NCBI GenBank assembly: GCA_026075535.2
Contig: AP026538.1
Location: forward strand, 16,314,337 to 16,378,336
DNA: 64,000 nucleotides
Reading direction: 5' to 3'
Source: Tricholoma matsutake
Lineage: Eukaryota; Basidiomycota; Agaricomycetes; Agaricales; Tricholomataceae
Of the stretch, positions 10,283-22,144 are shown piece by piece. The position numbers and the translations under genes are program-made. Positions within the stretch are counted from its first letter, which is position 1. Each line of letters opens with the position of its first letter. Under the pieces are notes generated by a model. The model saw nothing but the letters and a program-made list of their open reading frames with translations, was not told the origin of the DNA and did not search any database.

Positions 10283-13200
10283 TTATGGTATCTGTTCTTC
10301 GTCTGCCTTGTGTTCTACATCCTCCCACTCTATGTCACCATCTTCATCAATCACTATTCTTTTTACTTCCTCCTGCACAATGTCTTCTTTGGCTTCCTGG
10401 TCACCCCATAGCTTCTCAATGGCTGTTTGAGCCTCATGTAGCATTGTGCCAGTGCGGGGGATGAATCTGTGGAGTCGTCGTGAGGAGAACCTGTTGCCGA
10501 TGGGTAGTCCTTCCAGTGTTTCCAATTTATAGGAGTTGTGGTCTCTGCTTGTTACTCGGCGTGGTGCTGACCATTTTGGTTCCATTTTCCATTCTGCCTT
10601 GAATGTGAAGTCTAGGTCACTTCTGTAGACTTGTACCAGCTGCCCAGCTTTGAATGTGACCTCTCTTGGTGCTCGGGATAAGACCTTCCTGTCAAATGCC
10701 AGCTTCCGCTTGTGAGTGTGAGAAGATATGTGTGCGTACCCATCTAATCGCTGTTGCTCTACATATGCCATCTGGACCTCAACCTCATCTGCTGATACTT
10801 CCTCCTCTGTTTGCTCTGCTGGTGTACGCTTTGTGTTGATCACGATGCCTAAAAGGAGTTCATTGGGTGAGAACTTGAGGTTTGGAAGAATGCAATTGTT
10901 GAGGAATTCCATGGCTTCCTCCAGGTGGTTGGGCCATGAGGCTGGTACATCCATTGCATTGTATTCATCCTCCCCTAGATCTGGTGAGCACAATCTTTTC
11001 AGCCTCCCCAACAGTTTTGCATTCATCCCTTCTATCAGACCATTGATCCAGGGGGAGTATCCTGGAACTACTCGTAGTTCCACATTATGTATGGCACATG
11101 TCTCACAAACGGCGTCATTGTCGAACTCGTGACCTCCGTCAACCATGAAGGCCTCGGGTGCTGTGAATGTGGTGCAGATATTATTGAATGTCTTGCAAGA
11201 GGTGGCTGCTGATGCGGCGGTCTTGAATTTATCTGCCCATACATGCTGTGAGTAGACATCTGCATATAATCCAATTTTTGTAAAGCCCCCTTTTCCTTTT
11301 GGCATGGCCAGGGTGTCTCCTACAAGAAGTTCAAATGGGTGGCGTCTTGTTATGGGTTCTAGCAGTGAATGTAAGTGTTTTGGGCCATATCCTTTGCACT
11401 TACCACAGTCCATGATTGCCTTGGTGATTGATTGGTCAAGGTGTGGGCTAGCTATTCTGTCCATCAGTGCAATTTTTACGTTGTCCCTGTGAAAATGTCC
11501 TTGATTCCGGTGTTCCTCCCATGCTAGTGTGACTGCCTCTGATTGTGGTATGCACTCTACCCATGGTTTTGCTCGTGTAGACTTGGTGTTACCTATTTTC
11601 CATAATTTCCCTTCTTGGATCATGTACCCTTCTGCTCAGTGCTTGGCTTTCTTCCTTTCTCTGATACTTTTCCCATGTTCTAGTTCACCCAATGCCTCTA
11701 TGGCATTGAGGAATATTTTTTCGTTAGCAAATCGGTTTCTGAGGGCATCATAGGTGGGCAGTGACTCAATTTGGAATATATCATTTTGAATGCCTGTTCG
11801 TGCTTCCCAGTCTTCACTTACTGTCCATTCATGGCCGTCGTTCTTTTCTGTGGGTAGGTTCACGTACTTCCTGCTGATGCTGTCTGCAACTGGATTCAGG
11901 CGTCCTGGTCTGGGTCGTACATCTATAATCTGGTGTGCTAGTACTCCATCCCTCCATCGAGCATGTGGAGTTGAGCTTGTCATTCAGTAAGTGGTCCCTG
12001 AGTGCCTGACAGTCAGTCTCTAGTTCAACTGGGTAGCCCCATATAAGATCAGAGAATTTGTCTAGGGAGAATTTCAGTGCAGCAAATTCTAGTAAATATG
12101 GTTTGTACTTCTCTTCAGATTCTGATGTTTGTTTGCTGCTGAATGCAACTGGATGCATGTGTGTGACCTCTTTGCCATTGGGCAGGACTGCAGTGTGTCA
12201 TTGTGAAAGCATGCCTGCAAAACCATACTTACAACCATCTGTAGTGATGACAAATGGTGTGCCATTGAACTTCGGTCCTTTCAATACTGGTTCATTGGTT
12301 AAGGCAATTTTTAGTCCCAGGAAGGCCTTCTCATGTTCCTCTTTCCATGAGCCAACTAGCGAGTGTCCTTTCATGGCACATTGGTAGGCTGCCTTTCCTT
12401 TCCCCTTGGGCAAGTCAAGGCTTCTGGCCAAGTCTGTGAGTGGTTGGGCTAATGCTGCATATCCTTTGATCAGCGACCTAAAGTAGCCTGTTAGTCCTGT
12501 AAACGCGGCTAGGTTTTGCAGATCGGTTGGTCGTTTCCAGTCCACAATAGCTGTCAGTTTTGTCAGATCTGGTTTTATGCCTGTTGGTCCCACCCTTGCT
12601 CCAGCAAAGACGGCCTCAGTCATGAAGAAGCTTGACTTGGCTGCTGATAAAGAGAGCCCTTTCTCCCTTACTCTGGTTAGTAGTGTTCGGATGTTAGCTA
12701 GTGTTTTTGTGAAGTCATCCCCAGCCATTCCTCCATCATCGACGAACAGTTCAAACAGTATGCCTACAAGATCACCTAGTGCTTGGGCTGTCATCTCTGT
12801 GAAAGTGGAGGGCGCACCTGTTAGTCCAAAGGGCATGCGCTTGTAACAGAAGTATCCTTGTCCTTCAACGTAGAAGCATACGTATGGCTGGTCTTCTGGT
12901 CCAATTTCACAAGCATAGAACCCTGCTGCGAAGTCAAATGTGTTTATCCACCGGTGTCCACTCAGACGCTGTTGTTTGGCCCGTATGTCTCCTTGGGGCA
13001 TTGGGGGTACTTTCGTCACTTTGTTCAGTTCGGTGAAGTCTTGACACACTCGCCACTTGGTCTGCATCTCCACTTGTGCTGTGTCATGCTGCTCAAAATC
13101 TCAGGGGGGGAGGTCTTTGAATGCTGATGGGATCCCAGCCGTGACACATTCGTTGTTGACTCAGTGCTGTAGTTCCTCGATAGTTAGTCCATTACCTTCA

Positions 13201-14849
13201 TGCACCTTCTTTGCTAGAGTGGTTGCACCACAACATTTGACATCATTATGGTCGATTGGAGCAATTATACCCGCCTCCAGCATCTTGTCAAGCATGCCGT
13301 TGAAATATTCCTTTTGAGGCCCACTGAGTAGTCGTTGATTCACCTTTGTTTTGAATACTGTGCCTTCGGGCACATTCAGCTTGTGTGTTGCTCCTGCTAC
13401 TACTGTTACCTCGCTCATGGACAGTGCAAAGCAGTCAGCAAACTCACGAAGTAGGTTTTCAATGCTTACGCGTTGCTCTTGAGTTAGATCATCGCCTATG
13501 GTGAGTTCCGACAGTACTGCATCCACATGTTCTAATTTGAATGGGTCTGATTGTCGGGTGAACACTGCTTTGTCGAGGTTGCCTGAAAGTATTTTCTGCT
13601 CGGTGCTAGAGTCACTGTTCCGCACCTCTGTGTTGATGGTCCATATATTGTCCTTGTGGTCTGGTGCGGGATCTGGGTTGTTAGGTGTATCAGTTGGTAG
13701 TATTGCAGCAGAAGGGGATGGTTGGGAAGCTGGTTGTACTCCCTTCCGCAATGGCCTTCCTAGCCTATTGCGCTTTGCTGTTCCTCTGTCTGTTCAAGTC
13801 TTCTTCCCTTTCAAGCCATTTGCTTCCCGCCACTTGGTTCGTTCTTCTTGCATGCGTCTCTTGTTTCCTTCCTGGGTAAGTGGATGTTGGATTTTTGGTA
13901 TTTCTTGTCCTTTTGCAATTTCCCCTTCCTGTTCCTCGTTGTCCAGGGGGTGTTCCCCATGTTCTGCTTGCTCAATTGCTGTCTCATCAATGGGTTCCTT
14001 GATACTATTATCATGTTGGTAGACTTGCCTTGAGGGGGGTGCGCAGTGATCCCCCTTCAAGTTTGTGTGCTGGTTGATGTTTAAATCCTGACTGGTCGGG
14101 AGTGTTGTTTCTGTGCTCTTTCTGCATGGGTATTGGTTCCATAGAACTACCCAATCACTGTCCTTGGGGATTTTCACAATATATGTGTCGTAGTCATGGA
14201 TTGCTTTGAACTTCTTCAGCAATGGTTTCCCGAACAGTGCTAGCCAAGCCCCTTTGCTGTCGAAGACCTCAAAGGTGTCCCCCCATGTGATATTGCCAAC
14301 GGTAACCTCGCCATTCCAAATGCCAGCTGAGGGTACCAGCCAGCCATCTGCCATTCATAGGATATGGTTGGATTTGTCCAGAGGTTTGAGGCGGTGCTCA
14401 GATTTCTGGTATACTGATAGGTCGACTGCGTTCACCATCGCACCATCATCGAATGTACTCTTGATTCTTACGATCTCTCCCTGTGGACCATGCAATTCAA
14501 TTGTGTGTAGGAACGGTTGGCTGTTCCTTTGCTCGTCTTCACTCTCCACGCCATACAGGTCAACAATGATGGATTGTGCCTTGGCTAGATACATGTTGGT
14601 GTCTGGGATAACCACTACTGATGCTGGTAAAGCTCCCTCCTCACTACCTAAGGTACACCTTGTGATAGACGGCATTTCCTCATCCTTGGATGATGCCTTG
14701 CTACATCCAAGGACTGCTGCGCTATTATGGTACTTGGTCTGGGTCATCGGTGGAACCTCCCGTTCTACGCCGATGACCCTGGTCCTTTTCCCTGCTCTGC
14801 CAGGAAGTCCATGATGACCTGTTGATCGTATTCCTCCTTTGTGACCCAT
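10283..14849 (-). pseudogene. gypsy-1 pol (protease, RT, RNase H, integrase)
   Basis: Pol lies in a frame different from gag and overlaps its 3' end (14765-14849), which suggests expression by frameshifting. In order: a protease-like block STFDDGAMVNAVD (DDG in place of DSG/DTG); RT with MPFGLTGAPSTF and FVDDGG; RNase H with TTDGCKYGFAGMLSQ; and integrase with YADVYSQHVWADKF, FMVDGGHEFDND and PWINGLIEGMN, consistent with a DDE core. The frame is broken by TGA at 14355, 13794, 13161, 13101, 12198 and 11636 (lowest coordinate of each) and by an apparent one-base deletion near 11960. The C-terminal 446-residue integrase block (10283-11623) is open. Gene order is that of Ty3/gypsy elements. Confidence 0.88.
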
Positions 14850-16015
14850 GGGTTGGTAGCGACATAATTGACGTTCCTTGTTGTGGTTGGTGGACAGCTA
14901 CGCTTGATCGTTGCTGCGATCGATCTCCAGCGTCCTTCGAAGGCTGGTACTTGATTGGGACTGTCGCAGTTGGGGCTCATGTGCCCGATCATGCCGCATT
15001 TCCAACATTCTCCCAATGCGACAGGAGCCGTTCCAGGTGAGAGGGGGTACGGACGTAGCTCGCTTACTAACTGTCCCGGGTAGTCATTGTCCCATTGCGC
15101 GATCTGCGCATTATATGCTGCTCGTCCGGCAGGGGTGTTTGGGTGGATGGGGAGCGCTAGCCGTACAACGTCTGCCATGCATTCCATGGGGAGTCTGTTC
15201 TGTCGGTATGGGGGCTGGTTTTGTGTATTTGGGCTGGTGGCATTTGCGAATGGATTGTTCGCGCTGAATGTTGGGGTTGGGGAGCAGTTCTGTTGTGTCT
15301 GTGGGGTTTGGTTTCAGAGTGTGGGGAATCTTGGTGTTGGGGAGGGTGTACCTATGGTGAACCTTTGGAATGAGCTGGTGAGGTCTCTTGTCGTCATGCT
15401 GCATGCATCCTGTAGCTTCTTCAGCTCTTCGCGAACATGTCGTGCCTCCCTTTCCTCCTCCCGTGCCTCATCGATCTGGGAAAGTGTTGCTGTGCGGACG
15501 GCCTTGCAGAACATTGCCCAATCAGTATGCCCTGAACCCGTTACCTTCTGTAGAATCCTGGGCATTTTCTTTCAAACGGCACCAATCAGGAGACCGTTTG
15601 TGTCAGGGATTGCTGCTGCCAAGCGTTCTACCTTGTCCGCCCATACTACGTGCGTGAACTCTTCGACTCCTTTCACCTTTACTCATTTCCTGACTTCTTC
15701 TTCTGTGATCGTTGTTCGTTCCAACGCAGCTTGCTTCTCCTTGACTGTTTTCATGGTGGGTGGTTTGGTTGGCCATTTCTTTGTGAATGAAGCTACTAGA
15801 TGTTCCCAGGTGTCATTGTCCCACGAGCTCAGACTGTCCCACCATTGATTGGCGATGGAGCCCGCCTTCAAGTTGAGCTCAAATGTTCGAAGTTTCTGAG
15901 CGTCAGAGACATTGGTCTTAAGTGAGAATTGGCGCTCGATGGCATTGATGAAGTCCCGGGGGTTTTCGTCCTCATGTTTGTCATCGCCCCAGAACAGTTT
16001 TGTGTTGTCTGACAT
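14765..16015 (-). pseudogene. gypsy-1 gag
   Basis: A single frame of 417 codons from ATG at 16015 (MSDNTKLFWGDDKHEDENPR) to TAG at 14765. The N-terminal block with FINAIERQFSL and WWDSLSSWDNDTW is a retrotransposon Gag-type region. A zinc knuckle CWKCGMIGHMSPNC lies near the C terminus. Three in-frame TGA codons break it, at 15683-15685, 15572-15574 and 15314-15316. The protein would form the capsid and bind RNA. The region upstream (16016-16467) is the leader and contains no clear gene. Confidence 0.85.
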
Positions 16016-16467
16016 GGTGTCTTCGTCGTCGGAAGGGGTAGGTGTGGTGGGTGCTGAAAACTGTGGGGTGGGAGGCGGTACGGCTGGTGGGGATCGGGGG
16101 CTGGTTGAGATGGGGCTGATGGAGATGTCAGATACTGATGGAAGGGTGAAGGAGGATGTTGCTGAGGACTGGGCTGTGGTCTTGGGTGTGGTAGATGGTA
16201 GGAATCTACCCTTGTCGTCTCATTGTGTGGTTCTTGCCAGTGTAGTGGGTGTGAGGCCGGTGTGTGGTAGATAGATCAGACAAACAATTAGACAGGTACT
16301 CGGGAAGCTGTGGCTGAGATAAGCAGGCAAACCGAGACTGAGCAGAGAACTGAGCTGAAACCAAGTGGACCAAAAGCCAAAACAGATGAAGAACGAGTTG
16401 ACAGATGGCAGATGCCCCGAGATTACAAGTAGAGTAGCCGAGTAGGAATCTTGCTGTTGTCACCAGA

Positions 16468-16685
16468 TGGAGCCATGTGGTCTCTCAGGGTCTCGTCTAC
16501 TACTAGATGAGACGGTTCGGACAGGGCTCGCGTCTACTACTAGACGCAAGTCAGAAAGGATGCAGACAAGCTTTTTGTTTCTGTCTACAACAAGCACGTG
16601 TCTGTCTATGAGGTCACATGACCGCTAAGGGAGATGCCAGACTCTGGCTGTGGGCTCTGCTGCGGGGGCTGCTGCCATGGCTACA
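16468..16685 (-). repeat. gypsy-1 5' LTR
   Basis: 218-bp partner of the LTR at 9496-9713. It lies upstream of gag on the minus strand and so should hold the promoter. The two CTAC-loop hairpins are at 16490-16513 and 16527-16550; the second carries one G-to-A change in its stem. LINE-A sequence resumes directly after 16685. Confidence 0.92.
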
Positions 16686-16808
16686 ACACTCTTATTTGAG
16701 AACGTCATGATGATCCCATGCTTACACTTCATGTGTGGTGATTTCAATGTGAGGCACGCCTCCTGGGATCCCCAGGGGCCTGAACACTCATCCATGCTGA
16801 CCACTTAG
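16686..16808 (+). pseudogene. LINE-A copy 3 ORF2, continuation after gypsy-1
   Basis: 123 bp of endonuclease coding sequence, including the CGDFNVRHASWDPQGPE block that holds expected active-site residues. It resumes exactly where 9495 left off, after the 4-bp duplication. It stops at TTAG (16805-16808), where the 5' end of element B-2 begins. Confidence 0.85.
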
Positions 16809-19008
16809 CGCATCGCTCCTTGACTTGTTACAACCACCATAAACAGTGGTAAACATTCCTGCTCGACATTGGTAGCAATGTCGAGACTGCAATTTCGGTC
16901 CGATTTTCGATCGGATTTCACCATCACGAACGCTCTCAGCATCTCCAGGCGTAGCCTGATTTGCTAAGTGATCCGTCCATCCGATCTCCGTGGATGCCTC
17001 AGGCACTGTTTCTGACAGTGTCTGCTATTTGTCTCGTTCTCCTGGGCTTCGAGGATCCTGGCTAGGTGAGTGTTGTCAATGAAAGAGTAGTCTGGGTCCC
17101 TTTGGGGTCTCAGAGTGGGTGTGGGATGCCTACTTCAATGCTCGCCCAAGTCGTCGCATTCGTTTAGTTGGGGGAGGTCTGGCTTAGGAGGAGGGACATT
17201 CTCACTGGACTGCTGGTCGCCTGGGAGGCTTCCAGCCTCCTTGCTTTGTGAGTTTCTACTACTAGAGACATGCTACACTGACTACCCGTTGGAATACACC
17301 ATTGTTAAAAGGGGCCGGGCAATGGTGCCCCCTGGTGGCTAGGTCGACGCTCTGGTGGCCGCTACTCACCACCAACTCTCTACCTCCGGTGCTTACTCTT
17401 CTAGGGTGTTATGACCCGGGTTCAATCCTCTCCCACCAGGTTACAGGATGTGCGGCCTGTCCCCCCCTTGGAGTGTTCGGAGGCAGTATCGGGTGGACCC
17501 GGAATAGAGATAAGGGACCAACTGTTATCGATGGCACGCTACATATTTTGATTCTACTATCATCTACTAGCATTAACTTCCCCTCTCAATGCCTAAACGG
17601 CGAACCAGAGTCCAAACACCACGCTGGGGTCTACATGACCCCTCCCTGATTATGGGCGACATCTATGACGATGGCATCCAAGACTACGACACCCGGTACG
17701 ATCAAGATGATCTGGATGTAGCTACTGCCCTACGGGCAGTTAGAGATCTATGGGCTGGAGAAGACCTCTCCAACCCTGAGGATGACGAGGACTCTCTTGC
17801 TATGCAAGAGGCCCTCAATTACGCCGAGAGCAGCCCCAAGCTGGCCTCGAGGCAAATGATAGACCGTGTGCTGTGGGCGCAGGACATCCATGTCGCACAT
17901 AAATGATGGACTTGCAGTCTCGAATGCGAGGACATGTATTCACAGGAGCTCGGCATGGCCGAGCTCTTCTATCCGGAGGCATCCCCTGCCCCATTACCGC
18001 CTTTGCCCCCCATCCCTGAGTTGGTGGAGGACGAAGTGCCGCTATCTGTGAATGAGAGGTTGGAAATTGAAGCCACCTCTCATGCCATGCTACACCAACT
18101 GGACGCGATGACCATGTTTATTGGTACCGTCCGTACATCCACCGTTCCCCCTGAAGAGAGGAATGCATGGTGCCAAATGGCCTGGGAGTTATTCACGACC
18201 ACCTGGTGATTGTCTGAGACAATGTCAGCGGAACTAGCAGCCATTCCGACACCTCTCGATCTCATGTCTCCGGCAGCCTTCCGGGCTTCCTATGCGGCGG
18301 TGCACACTGCTCAATCTGGGGAACCCTCGTCCCCAGCATGGCGCCGTCATCCTCGAGGTCCTCGTGGACAGCAGCGCCGCAACTAGTACAGGGGGCCTAT
18401 CCCCCTCTACGTTCACGGCCACCAAGTACCAATTGGTGGCCATTATCAGGATGGTGACATGGTGTTGCTTCCCTATACCTTCCCCCCACTGTGGGGGGGA
18501 CGATGTCATCGAGTGCATGCACATGTGTGCATTTGCTCGAGGGGGGCCTCGGCCCCCTACTTATGGTGGTCACGGTGAATAACCAGGTGAACAACCACCC
18601 GCCTTGTTACTGTCACTCGTGCACAACACGGTGATGGTCCACCTCATTCATCTGGGGTGGTCAATCCTCATTGGCTGGAAAAACGCAGACAGTTATTCCT
18701 CCCGCAAGGGGGGATTTAACACTGCTGCACCTGGTCTGGCCTCGGTCAGACATGTGGCTGGGGGACCGTTTGCTCCAGCGGGCGATCTAATGGCTAACTT
18801 CGGGAGGGGGGGCTCCCCCTCCAGATTATTGCCTTTCCTGGCTGAGAGGCCAATGTCTGTGGCACTGCCCGCCTAAAGTGGCTAAAACGGGGACCTGAGT
18901 GGGAGATGGGCGAGGGGAACACATAGATAGAGTAGTACCCAAGTTTGTACCCTGCTCCGCGGACTGCGTTCGAGCCCCACATTATAAATTCTGATCCAAA
19001 AAAAAAAA
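16809..19008 (+). mobile_element. Element B copy B-2, near full length
   Basis: A 2.2-kb B copy. Its 5' terminus is ATCGCTCCTTGACTTGTTAC, followed by the CCACCATAAA hairpin and the CCGATTTTCGATCGG palindrome. A 0.77-kb 5' leader with no gene precedes a broken ORF (17589-18386). The 3' UTR is 0.6 kb, and poly(A) runs from 18998 to 19008. TTAG occurs on both sides (16805-16808 and 19009-19012), but the LINE-A sequence on the two sides is not contiguous, so this insertion is associated with a large target deletion or later recombination. Confidence 0.85.
17589..18386 (+). pseudogene. Element B protein gene, copy B-2
   Basis: A 266-codon frame from ATG (MPKRRTRVQTP) to TAG. The N-terminal half is acidic. 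It carries the shared blocks QELG-AELFYPE, IPELVEDE, AMTMFIGTVRTS and WELFTTTW. The C-terminal tail is Arg-rich (RRHPRGPRGQQRRN). TGA at 17904-17906 and 18207-18209 stand where B-5 or B-8 read CGA, so the gene is dead. No enzymatic motif is recognised. The function is unknown; a nucleic-acid-binding role is only suggested by the basic tail. Confidence 0.8.
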
Positions 19009-20261
19009 TTAGGCATCTTGGCTGCTTGCAGCAGAGGATGCAAAAGGTTGGTGATCTTCTCGGATTCTACTATGGGCATCAAGTCCCTAATTGATCCAAA
19101 GCCACGCTCTGGGCAAATCTTTGCCCTGGACGCTTGTCGCTCCCTTCGTCCCTGGCTAGCTGGAGACGAGGAGAGGAACATCACATTCTGGCATGTCCCC
19201 TCGAAATTTGAGTGGAACATACACAAGATGGCTCACGATGTAGCTACATCTACCAAGATCTCCGTGGGCAGACACCCGCAGACGTCTTTGGACTACCTTA
19301 AAAACCAGGTCGAAAAGGCCGCTTGTAAGGATTGGCACACCCGGTTCTCTGCAGCGTGATCATGGATGGCACTTCTACCAACTCAAAGGAGTAGGGGGAA
19401 AACCGGTATTACCATCGACTCACAAAGGTGGGCCCTGGCTGAAAGTAATGGGAAACAACACCACGTTGACTTCCTGTGCAACTCGAATGATTACTGGCCA
19501 TGCTCCTATAGGGGAGTATCATCAGCATCGATCCCTTGACAGGGAATACCAATGTTGGTGTCTTGGCCCTGAGATCCAAACTCGAGACCATTTATTACGC
19601 GTCTGCCCCAAGGTGGATCACAAAGAAACTCGTGCAAGCCGAGACTCCATCAAAGGCTTCCACAAATCTATGGACAATAACCCAGTGCTTGGGTCGTTCA
19701 ACTCACTTGCATGGAATCCAGGATAGGTTGTGCGCGCAGGGCATATGACCCTCATCTGGTTCTGGCTAGTGTTATGGGTATGTCGGGGTGGCCGTAGGGC
19801 ACCAGACAAGTCCATTAACCCTCATAAAGGGGGCCCACCCATGTTCAGGAGCAACTGTCAGGGAGGGGGGACACGAAACTAGGTACTGGTTCGGGGAGGC
19901 GCCTGAGCGCTTTCAGATCCTCTGTCAGTTACACATTACGGCTTCGATGCTGACTACACTTTCCTTTCCGAGCTGAGAGGCTCACGTCGGGGTGGCAATT
20001 TCCCCTAAATCTTGCACTCATACCCGTAGGGATTCGGGGAACACGACATCGTCAAGCTCGGGTTGTCGGTATGCCACCACTGGCAAGTCCGTTTACTCGA
20101 TAAAGGGGGCCCCCTTAGTGGTCGTTGCAGCTATCCAGGTGGTTGGTGTGAAGATCAGCAGGAGGAGGACTTGGGCTGGGCGTAGTGTACTTCATTTGTA
20201 TGTCTCTACTGCGGACTGCGTTCGGGCGTTGCGTTATAAATTTTTGACCCAAAAAAAAAAA
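19009..20261 (+). pseudogene. LINE-A 3' end: RNase H remnant of ORF2, 3' UTR and poly(A)
   Basis: Starts within the RNase H domain (SRGCKRLVIFSDSTMGIKSL) and runs through HVPSKFEWN and the C-terminal CWCLGPEIQTRDHLLRVC zinc motif to the ORF2 stop at 19724-19726. Indels near 19350 shift the frame. The 3' UTR (19727-20249) has no gene but holds the paired ATAAAGGGGGCCC blocks typical of LINE-A. Poly(A) is at 20250-20261. This is taken as the 3' end of copy 3. Confidence 0.8.
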
Positions 20262-20263
20262 AC

Positions 20264-20362
20264 AAAGTTCTGTGTGGATCTGTGGCTCGAAGAGAGCTTC
20301 AGGGAATCAATTGGGTCGTCACCAGGAGTTCTGGGTGTACCAGATCTGGAAGGTCCACACAG
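20264..20362 (-). pseudogene. LINE-A ORF1 fragment, minus strand, target of the copy 4 insertion
   Basis: A 99-bp segment matching ORF1 codons about 15-45 on the minus strand. Its natural continuation toward the 5' end (TCTCCCCCCTCTTCTAG...) is found at 33661, on the other side of plus-strand copy 4. About 25 bp of the target are missing between the two parts. Read alone it looks like a 5' inversion of copy 4. Confidence 0.65.
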
Positions 20363-22144
20363 ATCACTCCCTCAGTGGGTCCTCACAGGACCCAAAGAGG
20401 TTCTCCAACCCCCTCCCCCTACGGGGCGGGCATCGTCACACCGCGAGCACAGCGCTTTAGCGTGCCAGCGCTATCTTCCAGGGACGCCACGGCGTCTCCT
20501 GCACCTCCTACTACCCCTTCTACACCTGCCTCGCAGTGGGCTGACGAAGTGGCTGATAACTCTTCCCACCATGTCATTCAGGACATGGAGATGGCGAGCG
20601 ATGACTGGAGCGGGCCCCAGACCTTCACCAAAGACTTGGGGGAATATGCTGAAGGATTCCGAATCGTTCTGAACAGGACGGGGTCCAGACGACCAACTGC
20701 TGAAGAACGGCAGATTATCGCAGAGCAACTGGGCTCGGTGCTGGTAGCAGCTGCTGAGGCCGGTCTCGATCGCAACTCTGGAAGCGCTACGCTCCGGGGC
20801 GCATTGGATAGGATGGTTGGGGGCAGCAAACGGCCTAGGTCGGGCACTGTCACCAATGATCCCAACGACGTCCCAAGGACGGACTACCTGGAGGGATGGG
20901 ATGGGCAACGCCCCCCCCCTCACAAATCTGCGAGGACTCGAGGCCCGAAAGGGGCTCGACCTCTTCCTAAACCCCCAGCAGGGGGCGTCTCTTCATCATG
21001 GGGTCGAGGACCACCTCCCCCCGTGAACTGGTCCACCAGGCCTTCAGGCAGGGGGACTTTTGCTCAGGTGGCTCGCTTTCCTGGAGGGCGAGCACCTAAC
21101 ACATCCATGGATGGCCTTGTGCGCTTAGCCAAGGCCTTCCCTGAGCTTCCGACCGACAAGCTGGCTGACATACAGCAGCACGTTGGTCCCTCCAAACCGA
21201 AGGCCACAAAGCCCTCACCTACAGTCCATGGACCGTCGAGACGACAGGTCCTGGTCCACGTTCGTCCTCCCCTGGGGGCAGAGATGAACCCTGCTGACTT
21301 CCTGGACCACGTCCGGGCTACTCTCGGGCTGCACCACTCTAAACTAGTGGCCCAGTCTGCATCGATGCATGCTGGCAATCTGTCAGTAGCTACTGACGTT
21401 GTGGCCTCTGAGGAGGACCTTCGATGTTTTAAGGAAGCCGCTCACAAGGCATTCCCTCATGCGCTGCAAGTAGATGCAGCGTTACCTACCTCCACGTCGT
21501 ACCTAAAGCTGGTCGACGTGCCATATATCGCAAACGACAAGGCCATAACGCCCGATGTCATCATTGCACACTTGGGAAAGTCCGGAATATCGGACCTCAC
21601 AGTCCTTCAAGTCCCTCCCCGCATAGTACGTGATTCGAAGATGTCGGATACGTGCACTGTGTACCTCAACATCGCAGACTCAGTCAGCGGTGCACGAGCC
21701 AAGGCTCTCATCGGTCGGGGCGTCCAATTTGGACGCTACATCGCTTACGTTAGGGCGGCCAGGGCGAACCCTGGGCTGCCCCTTTGCCAACGGTGCTGGA
21801 AGTGGGGCCACCCCACCCCAGCATGCAGAGCCCCACAGACCAAGTGTCCGATCTGTGCAGGACCACACTGCAAGGAGCACCATCGTGCCCTTGCAGGGTG
21901 TTGCAAGGGAAACGCTAAGGCGAACCCCCCTATTCCCGCTACCCCAGAGGGGGCAGCCTGTCCTCACCCGGCTAGGTGCCTAAACTGCCGGAAAAACCAC
22001 GCATCTGACGATCGTCGATGCAACTTTTGGCGGCATCGCTTTGACCGCGACTGGATCAAAGCCCGCTATGACGAGGTGAGTGCGAGACATAACTCTCGCT
22101 CCCCTCCTGCTCACCATCCCGCAGGACGCGGTGGCCAAACGTAA
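20363..22144 (+). pseudogene. LINE-A copy 4 ORF1, 5'-truncated
   Basis: About 593 codons of ORF1, open to TAA at 22142-22144. It lacks only about the first 45 residues. The central LGLHHSKLVAQSASMHAGNLS block and all three knuckles are intact: CQRCWKWGHPTPAC, CPICAGPHCKEHH and CLNCRKNHASDDRRC. The open frame extends about 27 codons further left into the inverted fragment; that extension is not ORF1 sequence. ORF2 ATG follows the stop with no spacer. Confidence 0.85.

Larger units (their letters stand above)
9496..16685 (-). mobile_element. Ty3/gypsy-type LTR retrotransposon gypsy-1, complete but decayed
   Basis: A 7.19-kb LTR element on the minus strand, inserted in ORF2 of LINE-A copy 3. 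Two 218-bp LTRs flank gag, pol and a small extra ORF. On the minus strand the LTRs read TG...CA. The flanking duplication appears to be 4 bp, ACGC at 9492-9495 and ACAC at 16686-16689, with one C/T-type change. A purine tract (GTGAGGGGGGGCACA on the minus strand, 9714-9728) precedes the 3' LTR. The probable primer-binding region lies at 16445-16467; I could not match it to a tRNA. Family assignment rests on gene order: protease, RT, RNase H, integrase. Confidence 0.9.
7042..20261 (+). mobile_element. LINE-A copy 3, interrupted by gypsy-1 and element B-2
   Basis: A plus-strand LINE-A starting at its 5' terminus (CATCGCTTCTTGTCTTCTTA). It has a 128-bp 5' UTR, ORF1 at 7170-9071 and ORF2 from 9078. 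ORF2 is split by the gypsy element at 9496-16685, resumes at 16686-16808 and meets element B-2 at 16809. After B-2 only the RNase H end of ORF2 and the 3' UTR remain (19009-20249), with poly(A) at 20250-20261. About 2.6 kb of ORF2, from EN to RNase H, is therefore missing at the B-2 site. Confidence 0.75.

Noticed and set aside
12577..13317. Plus-strand open frames of 86-174 codons inside gypsy-1 (e.g. 13498-14022)
   Set aside because: They are antisense shadows of pol, which has clear domain motifs on the minus strand.
14765..14849. A defined slippery heptamer at the gag/pol overlap of gypsy-1, and at 61185-61212 of gypsy-2
   Set aside because: I could not identify a canonical X-XXY-YYZ site; the overlap suggests frameshifting but the site is unproven.
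20264..20362. 5' inversion of copy 4 by twin priming
   Set aside because: The inverted piece is continued at 33661 on the far side of copy 4, so it is better explained as target DNA.
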